Shown: positions 1 through 9,313, numbered from the stretch's first letter. The stretch: 12,627 nt of DNA from Klebsiella pneumoniae (GCA_945869725.1 CAMBPO010000062.1:1-12627); one strand, 5' to 3'. The notes: generated by a model from the letters alone, not told the origin. A program made the numbers and translations.

Positions 1-84
1 CATCTGCAGATTCCTGTACGTTTGTGTACACGCGCAGAGTTGGGCGCAATGATCAACGCGTCTGATGTGGTGACCGCTTTATGA
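1..84 (+). CDS. tusC: TusC, C-terminal end (partial)
   Basis: Frame 1 is open from the window edge to a TGA at 82-84 and encodes the last 27 residues of a protein ending in ASDVVTAL. The stop overlaps the ATG of the next gene (ATGA at 81-84), typical of a translationally coupled operon. The identity is inferred mostly from position: in the tusDCB-E cluster the gene directly before tusB is tusC, and TusC/DsrF proteins end in a short hydrophobic strand after an Asp. TusC forms a hexamer with TusB and TusD that relays persulfide sulfur to TusE. Too little is present to show active-site features. TusD is the alternative, but gene order argues against it. Confidence 0.7.
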   Translation, partial: HLQIPVRLCTRAELGAMINASDVVTAL

Positions 85-380
85 GCACCTTGCATATCAT
101 CTCATCATCGCCATTTCAGACCCCTGCCTTGCAATCAGCGTTGAAAGTAGTATTAAAAGATGACGCTATCCTATTGATAGAAAATGGAGTTTATGCGGCT
201 GTTGACGAGCCGAAGTTGACGCAGATGTTAGCTGCTGCGCATGGCTTAATGGTCTATGCCCTCGTGGAAGACGTTAACGCCCGGGCCTTGCCTTCTCTGG
301 CAAAGCAGGTCATCAAAGTGAGTTATGCGGACTTTGTGCAGCTGGTCTGCCGGCACCACAACAGCGTCAGCTGGAGCTGA
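81..380 (+). CDS. tusB: TusB, sulfur-relay subunit (DsrH family)
   Basis: The 99-residue product matches the usual TusB length of about 95. It has the family pattern: an N-terminal strand with LHIISSSPF, a central DDAILLIENGVYAA resembling the E. coli TusB segment for the strand before its loop, then VYALVEDVNARAL and a C-terminal YADFVQLVCRH stretch. TusB joins TusC and TusD in the cytoplasmic complex that takes sulfur from TusA and passes it to TusE for MnmA-dependent 2-thiolation of U34 in tRNAs for Lys, Glu and Gln. GGTGA at 69-73 lies 7 nt before the ATG. The start overlaps the tusC stop, and the next gene begins 2 nt after the stop. Confidence 0.88.
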   Translation: MSTLHIISSSPFQTPALQSALKVVLKDDAILLIENGVYAAVDEPKLTQMLAAAHGLMVYALVEDVNARALPSLAKQVIKVSYADFVQLVCRHHNSVSWS

Positions 381-382
381 GT

Positions 383-739
383 ATGAGTGACAGCGGAGAG
401 CAGCGCTGGTTGCTGATGGCTGATAACCATCAGGTTGCAGTTGATCAGGATGGCTTTTTACTGGCTCTGGCCGACTGGGATGTTAACGTTGCCCAAGCAC
501 TGGCGCGTGCTGAAAATATTGAGTTGTCCGCCGCGCATTGGGAAATCCTTACGCTGGTGCAGACTTTTTATCAGCAGACCGGATTGTCACCGGCAACCCG
601 CGCCCTGGTTAAACTGGTGGCAAAACAGGCCGGACCCGACAAAGGCAAAAGTATCTATCTGATGAAACTTTTTGGGGGCAAACCGGCTCTGAGTGTGAGT
701 CGCATCGCGGGTTTGCCCCGCCCTGCCAATTGCTTCTGA
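383..739 (+). CDS. tusE: TusE, sulfur carrier (DsrC/TusE family)
   Basis: The 118-residue protein has the DsrC/TusE layout: [13 protein letters not shown] (21-33), the [16 protein letters not shown] helix (48-63), [12 protein letters not shown] (88-99) and the flexible C-terminal arm [11 protein letters not shown]. The penultimate Cys117 is the conserved persulfide-carrying cysteine. The second cysteine of true DsrC, ten residues upstream, is replaced here by Arg107, so this is a TusE-type relay protein and not a dissimilatory sulfite reductase partner. It receives sulfur from TusBCD and hands it to MnmA. GGAG at 373-376 sits 6 nt before the ATG. It is the last gene of the tus cluster, and a spacer with an inverted repeat follows. 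Confidence 0.92.
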   Translation: MSDSGEQRWLLMADNHQVAVDQDGFLLALADWDVNVAQALARAENIELSAAHWEILTLVQTFYQQTGLSPATRALVKLVAKQAGPDKGKSIYLMKLFGGKPALSVSRIAGLPRPANCF

Positions 740-760
740 GCCTTTTCTTGTGGGTCTGTG

Positions 761-787
761 CCTCTTGAGCCTTTGGTTCCCAAGAGG
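761..787 (+). repeat. Inverted repeat between tusE and purC
   Basis: CCTCTTG at 761-767 and CAAGAGG at 781-787 are perfect 7-bp inverted arms around a 13-nt loop. In RNA from the tus operon this could form a hairpin, but the T-rich tract after it (TGCTTTCT) is too interrupted for a confident intrinsic terminator. The right arm also lies just ahead of the possible purC -10 box, so an operator role is equally possible. The repeat is directly visible; its role is inference. Confidence 0.4.
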
Positions 788-803
788 TGCTTTCTGCTAT
801 GAT
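773..803 (+). promoter_or_regulatory. Possible purC promoter
   Basis: TATGAT at 798-803 is preceded by TGC, giving an extended -10 (TGCTATGAT). A weak -35-like TTGGTT at 773-778 lies at a long 19-nt spacing, which an extended -10 can tolerate. This would start transcription about 45-50 nt before the purC ATG. It is supported only by motif matching and overlaps the right half of the inverted repeat at 761-787. Confidence 0.35.
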
Positions 804-857
804 GCCGGCCTTGCGGGCAGTAACACACGATTATCCAAGACAGGGCATTTTCCGGTA

Positions 858-1961
858 ATGAATCCAGCAGACAGCGTACTGGCAGTAAATAACGATCTTC
901 CCATCCGCACAGACAAGCCCGTGCACAGTGGCAAAGTTCGCTCGGTATACTGGTTAAGTAAAGCCGACAGTGCGCGCTTGATTAAAGAACACCGCTATCC
1001 CGTCTTGCCTGATGCACCTTTGGCCATCATGGTGATCAGTGATCGTTTGTCTGCGTTTGACTGCGTCTGGCATGCGCAAGGCGGCATGGCCGGCGTACCT
1101 GGCAAAGGAGCGGCTCTGAATGCTATTGCCAGCCATTGGTTCAAGCTGTTTAAGCAGCAAGGTTTGGCTGACAGCCACATTCTGGATATCCCTCACCCGT
1201 TTGTGTGGATAGTGCAACAGGCACGTCCGGTGATGATTGAAGCGATTTGTCGGCAATACATTACAGGTTCCATGTGGCGTTCATACAGCAAGGGCGAACG
1301 CAATTTCTGTGGTATTCAACTGCCGGAAGGATTACAGAAAGATCAGCGTTTACCTGAGTTGCTGATGACCCCTTCAACCAAAGGTATTCTTAAAGGTATC
1401 CCCGGTGTTCCCGAAGCGGATGACGTTAATATCACGCGCGACGATATTCTGAATCACTACACTGCTTTCAACTTCCGTTCTGCAGCCGACGTGGATCAGT
1501 ATGAAAAATTGTTACGTGAAGGTTTTGCGGTGATCAGCCAGTCGTTGTCAGCGATAGATCAGGTGTTTGTGGATACCAAGTTTGAATTTGGTTATGTGCC
1601 TGATCAACACGGCGTGGAAAAGCTCATTTACATGGATGAAGTAGGCACACCGGATTCCTCGCGTATCTGGGACGGTGCGGCTTATCGTCAGGGCAGTATT
1701 GTTGAGCAATCCAAAGAAGCTTTCCGCCAGTTTTTGCTGGGGCACTTCCCTGACCCGGATATCTTGTTAAACAAGGATCGGATGCCAGAGCGCATTGCGC
1801 TGGCGCGGGACCATGCGTTGCCTTTGCAGGCCATGATGCAAGTATCCGATACCTATCTGGGTATGGCGGAAAAAATCACCGGCCAACGACCCCATCTTCC
1901 CGCGAATCCGAAATCCGAGATTGTGGAGATACTGCGTTCGCGATATGGTCTCATCGACTGA
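858..1961 (+). CDS. purC: SAICAR synthetase PurC, long 367-residue type
   Basis: Phosphoribosylaminoimidazole-succinocarboxamide synthase joins CAIR and aspartate using ATP in de novo purine synthesis. Visible motifs are GKVRSVY (25-31), SDRLSAFD (61-68), [10 protein letters not shown] (132-141), TPSTK (171-175), FVDTKFEFG (237-245) and [12 protein letters not shown] (260-271), which build the nucleotide and substrate sites. The frame is open from a GTG at 750, but residues before 858 do not look like PurC. The ATG at 858 gives [20 protein letters not shown], which fits the N-terminus of the 367-residue class known to me from Marinobacter and Vibrio relatives, so I chose it. The Shine-Dalgarno there is weak. 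This class is clearly longer than the roughly 237-residue E. coli enzyme. It stands as its own unit after tusE. Confidence 0.93.
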   Translation: MNPADSVLAVNNDLPIRTDKPVHSGKVRSVYWLSKADSARLIKEHRYPVLPDAPLAIMVISDRLSAFDCVWHAQGGMAGVPGKGAALNAIASHWFKLFKQQGLADSHILDIPHPFVWIVQQARPVMIEAICRQYITGSMWRSYSKGERNFCGIQLPEGLQKDQRLPELLMTPSTKGILKGIPGVPEADDVNITRDDILNHYTAFNFRSAADVDQYEKLLREGFAVISQSLSAIDQVFVDTKFEFGYVPDQHGVEKLIYMDEVGTPDSSRIWDGAAYRQGSIVEQSKEAFRQFLLGHFPDPDILLNKDRMPERIALARDHALPLQAMMQVSDTYLGMAEKITGQRPHLPANPKSEIVEILRSRYGLID

Positions 1962-1997
1962 AAACACGCAGTTTTAAACACGCCAGACGGAGAAAAT

Positions 1998-2477
1998 TTG
2001 AGCAAGCGCGCGACACAGATAGCTGATGAAATTCGCACGCTGGAGAAAGAGCTGCGACAGGAGATACAGCGAATCCGTATTAATAGTTTTGAGATCAGAG
2101 AGCAGGCCATTCATTTCAAAGATGAGGTAGTGACTCGCCATCGCACTCAGGCGCTGAGCTTGCTGACCTACCTGCGTCGCGCAAAAATGAAACACATCAT
2201 ATGTCTGCCAATCATCTGGTCTTGCCTTTTGCCTGCCATTGTCATGGACGCTGTGGTCAGCCTGTATCAGATGCTGTGTTTTCCATTGTTTGGTATTCCC
2301 AAGGTAAAGCGCTCTGATCATGTCGTTTTTGACCGGCGCAACTCAAAAGTATTCATAGCCGTTACCATACTTTTGCTGATTTTGGCGACAGTGACCAATA
2401 TCGCTCAAAGTTACCGGATATTCGCAAGAATTTCAGTGATATCAAAGACTAATAACCTGCTGACAGGAGTCCCGTAA
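1998..2477 (+). pseudogene. Conserved two-helix membrane protein, frame-shifted remnant
   Basis: A TTG start with GGAG at 1989-1992 opens a 159-codon frame. Residues 1-111 look intact: a charged, probably coiled-coil N-terminus, then IIWSCLLPAIVMDAVVSLYQ and CFPLFGIPKVKRSDHVVFDR. This matches an uncharacterised proteobacterial family of about 180-200 residues that I recall. In that family the DR motif is followed by roughly 45 residues with a YLN..EKLNC..C core and a REIAARTEQYWCPIKHA segment. Those residues are absent here. The family's C-terminal end is still readable, but in the +2 frame (2333-2452). This points to an internal deletion near 2331-2343 of a length not divisible by three. The frame now used continues into an unrelated hydrophobic tail. 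The family comparison is from memory. A truncated product or an assembly error remain possible. Confidence 0.65.
2333..2452 (+). other. Out-of-frame C-terminal remnant of the broken membrane protein
   Basis: Read in the +2 frame relative to the TTG start at 1998, this stretch encodes 39 residues ending at TAA 2450-2452. It includes LKSIHSRYHTFADFGD followed by QYRSKLPDIRKNF. This resembles the known family ending (His, aromatic pair, [FD]YGD or FGD, then YR..L..LR). It has no start codon or ribosome site of its own. It is best explained as the original C-terminus left behind by the upstream deletion, not as a separate gene. Confidence 0.6.
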
Positions 2478-2484
2478 CAGCAAC

Positions 2485-3345
2485 ATGAAAACACCATCCC
2501 GTTTGCAGCCACTGGAAGATGACGGCCTTATCGACGAGGTCATCAGTCAACTGATGAGTGGCAAAGAAGCTCAGGTTTATATCGTCCGTTGCGGCGATAA
2601 ATTACGCTGTGCCAAAATTTATAAAGAAGCCAACAAGCGCAGTTTCAAACAGGCAGCGCAATACCAGGAAGGTCGTCAGGTCCGCAACAGTCGTGATGCC
2701 CGCGCCATGGGTAAAAAAAGTCGCTATGGCCAGCGTGGTCACGAAGAAGCTTGGTTAAACGCTGAAGTCGATGCCTTGCGTCGTCTTCATATTGCCGGAG
2801 TGCGCGTGCCACAAACACACGGGTTTGTCGACGGCGTGCTGCTAATGGATATGATTACCGATGCTGAGGGTGATGTGGCGCCGCGATTAAATGATGTGCA
2901 GATGTCGGCCGCTGATGCGACACGCTTTCATGCCAGCATCATGCAAGATATCGTCAAGATGTTGTGTGCAGGTTTGATTCACGGTGACCTGTCAGAGTTT
3001 AACGTGCTGATGGCTGCCGACGGACCGGTAATTATCGATCTGCCACAGGCGGTGAACGCAGCGGGTAACAATAGCGCTGCATCGATGTTTATCCGTGATG
3101 TTGAGAATATGACCCGATATTTCGGACGTTTTGCGCCCGAGTTGCGAGGCACCTTTTACGGGCCGGAGATATGGGATCTTTACCAGCGTGGTGCCTTGCG
3201 TCCCGGCGCGGTGCTGACGGGTAAGTTTGAGCGTCGTGCCGAAAATGCCAATATTGATGAAATCATGGCGGTTATCGAGGATGCCCGTGCAGAGGCAGCC
3301 GAGGCTGAACAGCGGCGACTGGCGGCTGAAAACCCCGATGATTGA
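2485..3345 (+). CDS. RIO1-type atypical protein kinase
   Basis: The 286-residue protein has the compact RIO kinase fold. SGKEAQVY (25-32) replaces the glycine-rich loop, Lys44 in CAKIYK is the ATP-anchoring lysine, HGDLSEFN (166-173) is the catalytic loop with Asp168 and Asn173, and IIDLPQ (183-188) carries the metal-binding Asp185. The signature EANKRSFKQAAQYQEGR (48-64) is typical of proteobacterial members. Archaeal and eukaryotic RIO1 act in small-subunit ribosome maturation; the substrate in bacteria is not settled, so none is assigned. The C-terminus (265-286) is Ala/Glu-rich, probably a helix. The ATG at 2485 fits the family N-terminus, but the nearest AGGAG (2465-2469) is 15 nt away, beyond the usual range, so initiation may be weak. 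The MATE gene follows after 21 nt. Confidence 0.9.
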   Translation: MKTPSRLQPLEDDGLIDEVISQLMSGKEAQVYIVRCGDKLRCAKIYKEANKRSFKQAAQYQEGRQVRNSRDARAMGKKSRYGQRGHEEAWLNAEVDALRRLHIAGVRVPQTHGFVDGVLLMDMITDAEGDVAPRLNDVQMSAADATRFHASIMQDIVKMLCAGLIHGDLSEFNVLMAADGPVIIDLPQAVNAAGNNSAASMFIRDVENMTRYFGRFAPELRGTFYGPEIWDLYQRGALRPGAVLTGKFERRAENANIDEIMAVIEDARAEAAEAEQRRLAAENPDD

Positions 3346-3366
3346 CTTCCACTAAGGCTTGTTGCC

Positions 3367-4737
3367 GTGGCACTTCGCTACCGCGATATTCTGCAAAAGG
3401 CCTGGCCAGTGGTACTGGCCAATGCCTCCGTCCCCCTGTTAGGACTTTCTGATACCGCCGTGATTGGTAATCTGGGATCACTGAGTGATCTTGGCGCGAT
3501 TGCCTTTGGTGCAGTTATTTTCAGTTTTGTGTATTGGGGTTTTGGTTTCCTGCGTATGGGCACCACAGGTTTTGTGGCGCAGGCTTTGGGTGCCCGCGAC
3601 GAAATAGAAGTTCGTGCTGCATTTCTGCGCGCTATGTTGATGGCGGTGCTGATTGGCGTTGTATTGATAATGTTGCAGTCTTTGATCGCCCGCGTTGCGC
3701 TGAGTCTGCTGCAAGGCAGCGCCGCCGTTGAAGCCACCACGCTGGAGTATATTGCAGCGCGCATCTGGGGGGCGCCGGCAGCGCTGGTGCTGTTTGCCAT
3801 CAGCGGTTGCCTGATTGGCTTGGGCATGAACAAGACCCTGTTGCTGGTGCAGCTGATGCTGAATGGTCTGAACATTGTGTTGGATATCCTGTTCGCCGGG
3901 TACTGGGAAATGGGCGCACAGGGTATTGCGTTGGGTACAGCAGTGGCTGAATGGACAACGGTAGTGTTGGGCCTGTCCGTGTTAGCCCGGGCGCTACGGC
4001 AGCGCTGGTTGGCATCTCCTGGCGTTGCCAATGTCGAATTGACACCCCCGCCATTTATCCCGATGACACGTTTACGCGACAAAACCCGCTGGCGACACAC
4101 TTTGACCGCCAACGGCGACATTATGATTCGCACCTTGTTGCTGGTGGCCAGTTTTGCATGGTTTGTACGTCAGAGCGCTCAGTTTGGTGATGATGTGCTT
4201 GCCGCCAACCATATCTTGCTGCAGCTGATCTCGTTTTCAGCATTTTTTCTGGACGCATTTGCGTATGTGGCAGAAGCCTTGGTTGGTGAAGCCGCGGGTG
4301 CAAAAGATGCGTCGGCATTTGATGTGGCCGTGCTCAAATCCACACAGTTAGCGGGTGTCAGTGCGTTGGTGTTGGCCGCTGTGATTATGTTTGCAGGAGA
4401 CTCGATTGTACCGCTGCTCAGCCAGCATGAGGCGGTACGCCTGGCTGCTGCTGCATCGCTGCCTTTTGCCGCGCTATACGTGGCATTGGCGTTTGCAGCG
4501 TTTCAATTGGACGGAATTTTTATCGGTACGACGCGTACGCGGGAGATGCGCAATGCATCGGTGGTCTCGGCGCTAGTATTTTTTGTACTCAGCCTACTGC
4601 TGATTGACCTGTGGCAACTGGCTGGTTTGTGGATGGCGTTTATTGTGTTTGTGGTGCTGCGTGCGCTGTGTCTGGGCTGGTATCTGCCGGCGCTGCGCCG
4701 GTCAATCGTCGCTGATTCATCTACTGCCCGGGATTAA
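3367..4737 (+). CDS. DinF-like MATE family efflux transporter
   Basis: The 456-residue, very hydrophobic protein has about twelve predicted membrane helices in two similar halves (roughly 12-210 and 250-445). The N-terminal half begins WPVVLANASVPLLGLSDTAV and contains FGFLRMGTTGFVAQALGA (58-75). The second half begins NGDIMIRTLLL (249-259) and contains FQLDGIFIGTTRTREMRN (379-396), a stretch characteristic of the DinF branch. MATE proteins are inner-membrane antiporters that export drugs or metabolites using Na+ or H+; the substrate cannot be read from sequence. The start is a GTG with AAGG at 3354-3357, 9 nt upstream. It probably shares a transcript with the RIO kinase. Its last 17 bp overlap the 3' end of cysG on the opposite strand. 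Whether it belongs to an SOS regulon is unknown; I saw no LexA box nearby. Confidence 0.9.
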   Translation: MALRYRDILQKAWPVVLANASVPLLGLSDTAVIGNLGSLSDLGAIAFGAVIFSFVYWGFGFLRMGTTGFVAQALGARDEIEVRAAFLRAMLMAVLIGVVLIMLQSLIARVALSLLQGSAAVEATTLEYIAARIWGAPAALVLFAISGCLIGLGMNKTLLLVQLMLNGLNIVLDILFAGYWEMGAQGIALGTAVAEWTTVVLGLSVLARALRQRWLASPGVANVELTPPPFIPMTRLRDKTRWRHTLTANGDIMIRTLLLVASFAWFVRQSAQFGDDVLAANHILLQLISFSAFFLDAFAYVAEALVGEAAGAKDASAFDVAVLKSTQLAGVSALVLAAVIMFAGDSIVPLLSQHEAVRLAAAASLPFAALYVALAFAAFQLDGIFIGTTRTREMRNASVVSALVFFVLSLLLIDLWQLAGLWMAFIVFVVLRALCLGWYLPALRRSIVADSSTARD

Positions 4738-6109
4738 ACCAGGCCAGTTCGCTCTGCAACTTCACGACTTTTCCAACAATAATAATCGCTGGCGCTTTGA
4801 TGTCAGCCTGTTTCACTAGTTCTGCAATGCTGGACAGCGTTCCTGTGACCACGCGCTGTCTGGGTGTAGTGCCCTGCTCCACAATGGCCACGGGCATCTG
4901 TGTGTCCATGCCATGCATTTGCAACTGCTCGCAGATCACTGGCAGGGTAATCAGACCCATGTAAATCACCAGCGTCTGATCTTCATTGACCAATACCGGC
5001 CAATCCAGATCGGGCAGATCGTTCTTCATGTGGCCGGTGACAAAACGTACGGACTGCGAGTAGTCACGGTGTGTGAGCGGGATGCCCGCATAACAGGCGC
5101 AACCGGAAGCCGCAGTAATCCCGGGCACCACCTGAAACGCAATGCCTGCTGCTGCCAGTCTGTCGATTTCTTCACCGCCGCGGCCAAAAATAAACGGGTC
5201 ACCGCCTTTGAGCCGCAAGACTTTGCGGCCTTCCAGTGCAAGGCGCACCAGCATTTCATTGATTTCTTCCTGTGGCACCGGATGGTGTTTAGCTTCTTTG
5301 CCAACAAAAATACGTTCGGCATCTGGACGCACTTTGCTCATGATTTCATCCGACACCAGGCGGTCAAACAACACCACATCGGCCGCATACATCAGGCGCA
5401 GGGCTTTGAGTGTCAGCAGATCCGGATCACCGGGGCCAGCGCCTACCAGATAGACCTCACCGCGTACCGGCGACAGTTCAGATTCCATCAGGGAGTGCTC
5501 AAACAGCGCCATCGCTTCCTGCTCGCGGCCGTTCAGCACCATTTCTGGCATCGGGCCGGACAACAGTTTTTCCCAGAATCGCGTGCGATGGCTGAAACCT
5601 TTGATACTGACTTTGACCCGCTCACGCAAGCTGCCCAGCAAGTTGGCCAGTCTGCCATAGGCGGCCGGCAGCAGTATCTCAATTTTTTCTTTGATGGCAC
5701 GGGTGAGCACGGGTGAACTGCCCCCGGTAGAGATCGCAATCACCACCGGCGAGCGGTCAACAATGGCCGGGACAATAAAACTGCACAACTCAGTCTGATC
5801 CACCACATTCACGGGAATCTGCCGGCTCTTGGCCAGGGCGGATACATGTCGGTTGACGGCATCATTATCGGTGGCGGCTATCACCAGCACTGCACCGTCG
5901 ATATCTGCATCCATAAATTCACGCTGGTGAATTTCACCACCGTGTTCATCAATGATGTGCTGCACTTCGTCGCGGATAAGTGGGGCTACAACCACAATCG
6001 ACGCACCCGTGCGCGCAAGGAGCGCGGCTTTACGGCTGGCTACTTCGCCGGCACCGACCAGCACACAGCGCTGGCCACGCACGTTCATAAAGACGGGCAA
6101 ATAGTCCAT
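4721..6109 (-). CDS. cysG: Sirohaem synthase CysG (fused dehydrogenase/chelatase and methyltransferase)
   Basis: The 462-residue protein converts uroporphyrinogen III to sirohaem, the cofactor of assimilatory sulfite and nitrite reductases. The N-terminal Met8p-like module has the NAD-binding VLVGAGEVASRKA (17-29), NVVD with catalytic Asp104, and AISTGGSSPVLTR (125-137). The C-terminal SAM-dependent uroporphyrinogen III methyltransferase has LVGAGPGDPDLLT (221-233), FDRLVSDEIM (248-257), RLKGGDPFIFGRGG (299-312), PGITAASGC (329-337) and VIYMGL (381-386). Asp249, Lys271 and Met384 align with E. coli Asp248, Lys270 and Met382. Position 128, a phosphorylated Ser in the Salmonella enzyme, is Thr here. 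The frame continues upstream into serS, but the ATG at 6109 has AGGGA 8 nt before it and fits the family start. It is 34 nt after serS and last in the leftward gene run. Confidence 0.95.
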   Translation of the reverse strand: MDYLPVFMNVRGQRCVLVGAGEVASRKAALLARTGASIVVVAPLIRDEVQHIIDEHGGEIHQREFMDADIDGAVLVIAATDNDAVNRHVSALAKSRQIPVNVVDQTELCSFIVPAIVDRSPVVIAISTGGSSPVLTRAIKEKIEILLPAAYGRLANLLGSLRERVKVSIKGFSHRTRFWEKLLSGPMPEMVLNGREQEAMALFEHSLMESELSPVRGEVYLVGAGPGDPDLLTLKALRLMYAADVVLFDRLVSDEIMSKVRPDAERIFVGKEAKHHPVPQEEINEMLVRLALEGRKVLRLKGGDPFIFGRGGEEIDRLAAAGIAFQVVPGITAASGCACYAGIPLTHRDYSQSVRFVTGHMKNDLPDLDWPVLVNEDQTLVIYMGLITLPVICEQLQMHGMDTQMPVAIVEQGTTPRQRVVTGTLSSIAELVKQADIKAPAIIIVGKVVKLQSELAWFNPGQ

Positions 6110-6125
6110 TTTTCTTGTCCCTACA

Positions 6126-6143
6126 AAACTGTTTGAAACTGTT

Positions 6144-6144
<1 letters not shown>
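6126..6144. repeat. Two tandem copies of a 9-bp motif in the serS-cysG junction
   Basis: AAACTGTTT occurs at 6126-6134 and again at 6136-6144, a 10-bp period in the short spacer between serS and cysG, touching the serS stop codon. Each copy is close to an inverted repeat in itself (AAAC/GTTT). The helical-turn spacing could suit a protein site, but the sequence is simple and may be chance. Confidence 0.3.
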
Positions 6145-7902
<1,758 letters not shown>

Positions 7903-7903
7903 G

Positions 7904-9313
7904 TTATTTCTCCTCATCCGTGATGCGTGATTTGCGGTTGTTATCGGGATAACGTTTTAATGAGCTAAGTTTGTCCTGTTCACGCAGCCACTGTAGCTTT
8001 TCCCCAATTTTGATTTCTAGGCCGTTGCTGACGGGAAAATAATACTGTGTGTCCTTAAGTTCAGGCGGAAAGTAGTTTTCCCCTGCCGCATACGCGCCGG
8101 GCTCGTCATGTGCGTAGCGGTATTCCGCACCATGCCCGAGTTCCTTGTTCAAGCGCGTGGGGGCATTGCGGAGATGCACGGGGACATCGTACCCAGGCTG
8201 TTTGCTGATATCGGCTTTGACCTGATTGTAGGCCATGTAAACCGCATTACTTTTGGGTGCACAGGCCAGATACAAAACCGCTTGTGTCAGTGTCAGTTCG
8301 CCTTCCGGTGAGCCCAACCGGGTCAGTGCATCCCAGGCTGACAGTGTGATCTGTAAGGCACGCGGATCCGCGTTGCCGATGTCTTCGCTGGCCATGCGTA
8401 CCAGACGCCGTGCCACATACAAAGGATCGCAGCCGCCATCCAGCATTCGCATCATCCAGTACAGCGCGGCATCGGGTGATGAACCGCGAACGGCTTTGTG
8501 CAAGGCGGATATTTGTTCGTAAAACAGGTCACCGCCTTTATCAAAACGCCGCACCGCACCTTGCAGAGCCTGATCAAGAATGGCCTGGTCGATAGACTCG
8601 CCGTCGTTGACAAGGTCGGCTGCTATTTCCAGCAGGTTAAGTGCCTTGCGGGCATCGCCATCGGCGGCTGCCGCCAGCCGGTGAAGGTTGTCTGCATCAA
8701 TGTGAAGCGCCCGCTGCCCAAGGCCGCGCGGGGTATCCAGCAGCGCTTGCTGCATGAGCTGAACAATTTCTTCGTCGCTCAGGCTTTGCAGTACATACAC
8801 GCGGGCGCGCGATAACAAGGCATTGTTGAGCTCAAAGGATGGGTTTTCTGTGGTGGCGCCAATAAAGACAATGGTGCCTTCCTCGATATGCGGTAAAAAA
8901 GCATCCTGCTGGCTTTTGTTAAATCGATGCACTTCGTCAACAAACAACAGGCTCGCCTGCCCTGTCATCTGTTGATGTTCTTTGGCCAGATCAATCGCTG
9001 AGCGGATTTCTTTGACTCCTGACAAGACCGCAGACAAGCTGTCATAACGCGCGTCACACAGTCGGGCGACCAGTCGTGCGAGGCTAGTTTTGCCGGTACC
9101 GGGCGGGCCCCACAGGATCATGGAGTGTAACTGGCCGCGCCGCAGCGCTTCCCCCAAGGGTTTGCCTTTTGCCATCAGGTGCGTCTGGCCGATGTATTCC
9201 GTCAGATTGCGGGGTCGCATCCGTGAGGCTAGCGGCTGTGCGTGGTTATCCGGCGCAGCATCATCCGCTTCTGCGGATTTGCTACTTAGTATGTCAAAGC
9301 CCGGCTGTTTCAC
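7904..9313 (-). CDS. rarA: Replication-associated recombination protein RarA (MgsA), AAA+ ATPase
   Basis: RarA is a clamp-loader-like AAA+ ATPase related to eukaryotic WRNIP1/Mgs1, acting at stalled replication forks. With the start chosen here it has 469 residues (E. coli 447). Visible are QPLASRMRP near the N-terminus, Walker A GPPGTGKT (69-76), Walker [11 protein letters not shown] (122-131), sensor 1 GATTENPSF (152-160), the arginine finger in LLSRARV (166-172), and the C-terminal tetramerisation part with [24 protein letters not shown] and EYRYAHDE. The frame extends to 9427, but that part is simply the lolA coding region in another frame. The GTG at 9313 gives [11 protein letters not shown] and lies just after a weak GGAT; an ATG at 9328 is the alternative. 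Either way the start overlaps the end of lolA, implying translational coupling. Confidence 0.93.
   Translation of the reverse strand: MKQPGFDILSSKSAEADDAAPDNHAQPLASRMRPRNLTEYIGQTHLMAKGKPLGEALRRGQLHSMILWGPPGTGKTSLARLVARLCDARYDSLSAVLSGVKEIRSAIDLAKEHQQMTGQASLLFVDEVHRFNKSQQDAFLPHIEEGTIVFIGATTENPSFELNNALLSRARVYVLQSLSDEEIVQLMQQALLDTPRGLGQRALHIDADNLHRLAAAADGDARKALNLLEIAADLVNDGESIDQAILDQALQGAVRRFDKGGDLFYEQISALHKAVRGSSPDAALYWMMRMLDGGCDPLYVARRLVRMASEDIGNADPRALQITLSAWDALTRLGSPEGELTLTQAVLYLACAPKSNAVYMAYNQVKADISKQPGYDVPVHLRNAPTRLNKELGHGAEYRYAHDEPGAYAAGENYFPPELKDTQYYFPVSNGLEIKIGEKLQWLREQDKLSSLKRYPDNNRKSRITDEEK

Noticed and set aside
750..857. GTG-initiated extension of purC by 36 residues
   Set aside because: The added residues do not look like PurC, and the ATG at 858 yields exactly the 367-residue family form.
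1961..1975. AAAAC/GTTTT inverted repeat right after purC
   Set aside because: Only five A/T-rich pairs with no G/C stem; too weak for a terminator and expected by chance.
3378..4133. 251-codon open frame on the - strand inside the MATE gene
   Set aside because: It is fully antisense to a well-recognised transporter, has an Arg/Ser/Thr/Pro-rich composition without any domain, and has no ribosome site that stands out.
4913..5716. 267-codon open frame on the + strand inside cysG
   Set aside because: Antisense to conserved CysG sequence; the His/Gln/Phe-rich translation is a typical mirror-frame product and resembles no family I know.
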